DNA from: Macrotis lagotis
Lineage: Eukaryota > Chordata > Mammalia > Peramelemorphia > Peramelidae
Direction of reading: 5' to 3'
Length of the DNA: 64,000 bases
NCBI RefSeq assembly: GCF_037893015.1
Contig: NC_133660.1
Location: forward strand, 288,397,078-288,461,077
Part shown: positions 59,184 to 64,000 of the stretch, piece after piece
How positions within the stretch are numbered: the first letter of the stretch is position 1
Layout of the letters: every line of letters begins with the position of its first letter
Notes under the pieces: model-generated
What the model was told of the DNA's origin: nothing
What the model saw: only the letters and a program-made list of their open reading frames with translations
The model's database searches: none
Translations under genes and position numbers: made by a program

Positions 59184-59283
59184 NNNNNNNNNNNNNNNNN
59201 NNNNNNNNNNNNNNNNNNNNNNNNNNNNNNNNNNNNNNNNNNNNNNNNNNNNNNNNNNNNNNNNNNNNNNNNNNNNNNNNNNN
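59184..59283. other. Assembly gap (100 N)
   Basis: The exact 100-base length suggests a gap of unknown true size. Left of it is intron 5 of copy C (aligned to A near 19800). Right of it is the exon 1 donor of copy D. At least copy C exon 6 and copy D exon 1, if they exist, would lie inside. Confidence 0.95.
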
Positions 59284-60633
59284 GAGTAAGTCATTTTTTT
59301 CTTTTTCTGATCAATGAAATAGTCATCCAAATTTCTGAGTGGTTGCCCTGCCAGTTCAGTTGTATTTTATTTAGACTTGCAGTATAGACTGAGTTAAGAA
59401 TCAATTACTGTTTCCAAATAAGGGAGAACATATTTATTATTGTATGCATACCTGATGAAAACGATCTCTACTTCACTTATGAATGCTGTGCTCTGAGGAG
59501 CTTTGCATAAGGGGAGTTTCTGTGACTTTATAGCACAAATTGGGGAAATAAACTAAAGTTACCTATCTTAGACATCATAAAAGAAAATGAATTCAGAAAA
59601 CAACACTTAGTCCAGAATTTCACCCAATCCGCCTAAATCGAGTTAGTTATCATTTTGTCTGATTGGTTGATTGACTTTAGGAGCACATTGTTAAGCCACA
59701 CCATATTTAAGAATGATAATTGAAAACATGATATTTAAGTATAACTAAAATATCAGATAATCTAAAGTTTACAATGTCCAAGATTGCCACATTAATCAGA
59801 CCAATCAAAGATTTTTAAATTGCATGGAATTTGCAATCATTTTCTGTCTAGGTAATATTAATTCTAGGGCAATTTTCATGAATTGAAAAAGGAGAAGACT
59901 GTGCAGGCCATGAGCTAGAGATTACAAATGACAAATGAATGGTGTCATGAATTCTTTTAATTCATATCGTTGTAATACTGCCTATGTTAGAAATAATAAT
60001 TTATCCAAATAATTCCTCATCTGATTAATGAAAGTCCTAGTCATATTCTAATGCCTAAAATGGGATAATAAAATTTTGAATCAGGTATGTAGTTTTAATA
60101 AGATCTTTGAAGAGGTTTTGTGTTCCATTTTACAGATGGAGACAGTGATGCTCATGGTGGTGAAATGATTTTCCCATCCAACACTGTTGGGGAATATTTG
60201 GGGTAAATTTTTAACCAGGAGTTCCTCACTCCATTTTCAAATTTAATGTATTATACATCACTGCTGTGTCCATGCATATAGAATATTGGCTGTTTCATTT
60301 TTCTTTATATTTTTTGTTTTATTACATTTTCCTCTCATTTTAGGTCTCTTTTCCAACATTATCAACCCTTGTTTGCTTTCCTATTTGCTGTGAATGAGAT
60401 CCACAAGAACCTTCATTTGCTGAGCAACACAACTTTGGGATACCAGGTGCTCAACAACTTCCAACAACCACCTAGCTGTGGAAATCTCCACAATGCAGAT
60501 GGCAGGGCAAGGCTCAGTCATCCTTCACTCTCATTGTGGTGATCAGGCCAATGCAGTGGCTGTCATTGGAGGCAAGGCAGCTAGACTGGCCACATCCATG
60601 GCCACCATTCAAAAACTTTATAAAATTCCACAG
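59284..60633 (+). pseudogene. Copy D: partial V2R, sister of copy B
   Basis: The first bases, 'ga|gtaagtc', are the exon 1 donor seen in copy B; the rest of exon 1 is lost in the gap. Exon 2 (60344-60633) has a good acceptor 'ctctcattttag' and donor 'AG|gtaagt', but is 290 nt rather than 292. A 2-base deletion near 60462 ('cttccaacaacc' against 'cttccaaaacaacc') shifts the frame. After it the V2R sequence continues in another frame (QMAGQGSVILHSHCGDQ). No exon 3 is seen before 64000. It is broken unless the gap hides another arrangement. Confidence 0.85.
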
Positions 60634-61537
60634 GTAAGTGAGCCCAATACCGTCACTCATATTCTTCTAAAATACAAACTAACAACAAAACATCTTTATT
60701 ATCTCTTCTGGTTCAGAGTTAGAGACTTGGTTTTCATTTATCCAGCAATTCCAGGCACAGATTTGATAAAAGGAAATACAAAAAGGGCAAAACAATTGAT
60801 TCCCTCAGGGAACTTCTGTCCTCTATTGCAATATTGTTGAGCCAAATTATAATCTGTATGAATAGGCTTCTAATTCTTCTTTATATTTGTATAGAATTTT
60901 GATGACTTGGTTTTATTTAATAATTATTCGATATTTTATTTTTCCTGTGATTCATGTAAACAGGTTTTTAGTATTCATTTCCAAATCTTCGGGTTCCAAA
61001 TACTTTCCCTTCTGCCTACCCCAAGTCCCCTCATTGAGAAAGCAAACCATTTTGTTAATAAGAGTGTATAATCATGCAAAGCAATTCAATAATAGTCACG
61101 TTATGAAAGAAAACATCCATATTTTGGTGGGTATGACTGAGCAAATTTCAGTTTATTAATGTGATGGAACAGTATTTTTCCTAACAGAAATCATGTGGAA
61201 CAGAATAGCCTAGAAAATACCTCCATGAACTGATGCTGAGTGAAGTGAGCAGAACCAGAAGAACAATATTCAGCTGAACAGTAATACTGGGTGATGACCA
61301 ACCATGTTCTTGCTCGATTCAGAAGTATAATAAAAAAAGAAAATTCTACAAGACTTGTGATGGAAAACACCATGTATATTCACAGAAGAATTTATGCAGT
61401 TTAAAAGGAGTTCAAAACTTACTGCTTTTAACTTTTAAAATTTGTATTATGTTTTTTCCTCTCCATGTTTTCTCCATTTGGATTTGATTATTCTCTCACA
61501 ATATAACTAATATGGATCAATGTCTGGCATCATTATA

Positions 61538-62608
61538 TGAAGGGGTCTAGCCTCCACGGGGTTCTTGGAGCCTGACAGGAGGGATAGAGTCGGCAAAATG
61601 AGTTGAGTCAACAAGGGGTTATAGGCAGGAGCAGGTTGACTGATTGTCAGCTGCTTGGATTTATTTTTATAGTTTCAGAATCATGTATGTTTCAAGCAAG
61701 CAAGCAAACTGAGATCATTTCCTTGGTCACAAGAGTGTACAATTTTCATCATCAATCATATAGTTCATATGGTTACAAGTTTTCATCATGTGATTACAAG
61801 TTTAAGTAATAATCTTATAGTTAATTAATTTCTTATCCCTACTCAGATCATGATGACGTTAACCTGTCTGTTACCATATTTATTACACTGTATGATTTTT
61901 AATTCATTTAGGGTTATTAATTAAGCAATTCTTTTAATGGAAAGTTTTTTATATTTTTTTTTGTGTAAGTAATGTTTTTTGATACACTTCCTTAACAGTC
62001 TGTAGTAAGGGTCTTTATGCTTGTCCACCCATCCGTTAACTCTTGCAATAACCAATTTTTCTTTCTGGCCTAGTTGGTAGAAGCCACAGTTTCTGTGCCT
62101 TTTTTATTCTTTCCCATGAAGCTAAGGCTGCTGGAGTTCACATATCAGTCACTTGTACTAACTATTTTCTCACCATCTTTTTCATATATTCCTGTGTATG
62201 GTAAGGGGGGCAAAACTATTAATTTCCCTGGAATTCTATCTGTACCATCTTGTAACTATTTTCCCTGTATATATTCTGGTATCTCCTTGGAATTCCCAGT
62301 GCTGGATTTTCCAGAGATTGCATAATGATGAAGCCTTTTGTATGCCTCAGGGAGAGTCAGACCTGTGAAATTTAGACAGAGTATATAACTGTTTTATCCA
62401 AGGAATTTTTCTGAAATCCTTCCTTTATAGTCATTCCACTATTAGGATGAGTAAGTTTTGCAATCAATAATAGACCTATAAATATGGGTATACATGGAAT
62501 CCCTATATATATTGTAGAAGGAAATGTTGTTCCATCAGGCAGCATGACTGCCTTGAGTCTTCTCGCTGCGACTGTGTCAAACAGCTTAGAGACCCTGGCT
62601 CCCAACAA
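61538..62608 (-). mobile_element. Endogenous retrovirus fragment: LTR plus short internal part
   Basis: On the minus strand, 61997-61538 has TG..CA ends and a TATAAA/AATAAA cluster, like a class II LTR of about 460 bp. Beside it, 61998-62608 looks like the 3' part of an internal region. The other end is cut off at the L1 block. Relative to copy B, about 1.4 kb of intron sequence is replaced here. It is a broken fossil fragment; family assignment is tentative. Confidence 0.45.
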
Positions 62609-62609
62609 T

Positions 62610-63846
62610 AAAAGATCTACAAAGGCAGGATCTTGACTGCATAGGGTACAGCTTGACCAAGGACAAGTCAGGGGTAAGAACCCAAAGGAAGGAAAAACTT
62701 ACAAGGATGTTTACTACAGAAAGTTGCTATTCCATCTCAGAAAAAGAAAACAGTGAACAATAACCCACAGGGCTAGTCTCAAAAGAGTCTATGAATTGGA
62801 CTCAAATCCTGAAGATCACCGAAGAGCTTAAAAAAGAATGTAAAATAAAATCAGAGGGGCAGCTAGGTGAGGAATTGGATAGAGCACTGGCCCTGGAGTC
62901 AGGAGGACCTGAGTTCAAATCTAGTTCAGGTACTTAAAAGTTATCTAGCCATATGATCTTGGGCAAGTTGCTTAACCCCACTGCCTTGTAAAAAGAAGAG
63001 AGGAAAAAGAAAAATGGAGAAAAGAAATGAGAGTCTTGTAGAAAAATTTTGAAAAATTGACCAAGGACATCAACTCCTTTAAAAATTAAAAATAACTCGG
63101 GGTGGCTAGGTTGCACAATGGATAGAGCACCAGCCCAGGAGTCAGGAGTACCTGAGTTCATATCCAGCGTCAGACACTTAATAATTTTGTAGTTGTGTGT
63201 CCTTGGGCAAGTCACTTACCTCCATGGCCTTGCCAAAAATCTAAAAAAAGGTAGAAATAATTAATTGGTAAAAGAATGTAACTCTTTAAAACATAAAATC
63301 GAGCAACTGATAAAAGGGACCTGCAAATCAGCAAAGAGTAAAATTAATCAACTGGAAAAGGAAACACAACAAGCCAATTGAAAAAATAAAACTCTGAACA
63401 TTACAATTGGATATATTGAAACCAATGAATCTACAAGAGTATAAGATTACATCAAACAAATTAAAAAGGCTGAAAACATCTATCAGAATTTTGAATTGAT
63501 TGTAATGGAATCACTCAAGGCAGTGGCTTACGCTTACATCTGATGGATTCCAAGGAGAATTTTATGAATGCCATAAAAAATTAGTACCACTGCTACATTC
63601 ATCATTCTCAAGAATTTAGAAAAGAAGAAAAATACAAAAAACACATGGTTGTCCTCTAGAATCTTGTATTCCAGGGTTGGCTAGGTGGTGCAGTGGATAG
63701 AGCAGCAGCCCTGCATTCAGGAGTACCTGAGTTCTCAATCTGGCTTCAGACACTTAATACTTACCTAGCTGTACGGCCTTGGGCAAGCCATTGAACCCCA
63801 TTTGCTTTGCAAAATACTTTAAATAAAAAACAGGATCTTGTATTCC
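62610..63846 (+). repeat. L1 5' leader and ORF1-type fragment with three SINEs (copy D side)
   Basis: The L1 sequence has a Lys-rich coiled-coil ORF1 character, broken. SINEs are at 62855-62996, 63099-63250 and 63673-63834. The last has target repeats 'atcttgtattcc' at 63661-63672 and 63835-63846. The block is the fuller version of 41290-42010. Confidence 0.6.
63673..63834 (+). repeat. tRNA-derived SINE with perfect 12-bp target repeats
   Basis: Flanked by 'atcttgtattcc' on both sides (63661-63672, 63835-63846). The B side keeps one copy of this sequence, at 41998-42009. Confidence 0.9.
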
Positions 63847-64000
63847 CACATAGGAAGCCAATATAGATAAGGTAGTGGTCTTCAGGGTAAAGTATTTTGG
63901 TTTGAGAAGGCACAGGTATAGTTGATGAAATCATAGAGCAACTGAATGACATCATTTTCTGAGAATGATAGTTGATTTGCTTACCACTACCAAAAAAAGG

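Overview
The window is vertebrate nuclear DNA, AT-rich and full of interspersed repeats. It almost certainly comes from a marsupial. tRNA-derived SINEs with the 'ggcagctaggtggcgcagtg' head, MAR1-type SINEs, and L1/HAL1-type LINE fragments of marsupial character are nested in every intron. The SINE tail style (ending near 'ttgccttgcaaaaacc') suggests an Australian rather than an American marsupial, but the species cannot be fixed by reading alone.

The locus is part of a vomeronasal type-2 receptor (V2R, class C GPCR) cluster. Four plus-strand copies, called A, B, C and D here, lie in tandem, with older minus-strand relics between A and B. Copy A (1731-27569) has all six canonical V2R exons with consensus splice sites, compatible phases and no stop. 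It predicts an 864-residue receptor and is the only gene in the window that looks functional. Copy B (36623-39014) keeps only exons 1 and 2, and its exon 2 has lost the splice acceptor. Copy C (45146-58954) keeps exons 2-5 with disabling changes; it has no exon 1, and exon 6 would fall in or beyond the assembly gap. Copy D (59284-60633) begins inside the gap at the exon 1 donor and has a frameshifted exon 2. A pairs with C, and B pairs with D, so an A-B unit was probably duplicated.

Region by region: 1-1730 is a repeat remnant and conserved upstream block of A. 1731-27569 is gene A, with introns loaded with L1, HAL1-like, SINE and 7SL-derived sequence. 27570-34860 is intergenic, with an inverted V2R exon 1 relic (about 29052-29291) and an inverted 7TM-exon relic (about 34030-34685). 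34873-42500 is copy B, interrupted by a DAD1 retrocopy (37675-38464). 42538-43068 is a solo LTR, and about 43990-44232 is an L2-like fragment. 44478-59183 is copy C, which carries a young solo LTR. 59184-59283 is a run of N. 59284-64000 is copy D with an ERV fragment and an L1/SINE block.

The paralogues act as empty-site controls for each other, which dates many events relative to the duplication. These are the DAD1 retrocopy (B only), an LTR with 6-bp target repeats (C only), two SINEs (A only), a 2.67-kb microhomology deletion (C only), and a SINE-SINE recombination deletion (B only). The most unusual signal is a one-sided burst of AT-to-GC substitutions in B exon 2, next to the CpG-rich end of the DAD1 retrocopy. 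It has also destroyed the exon's splice acceptor.
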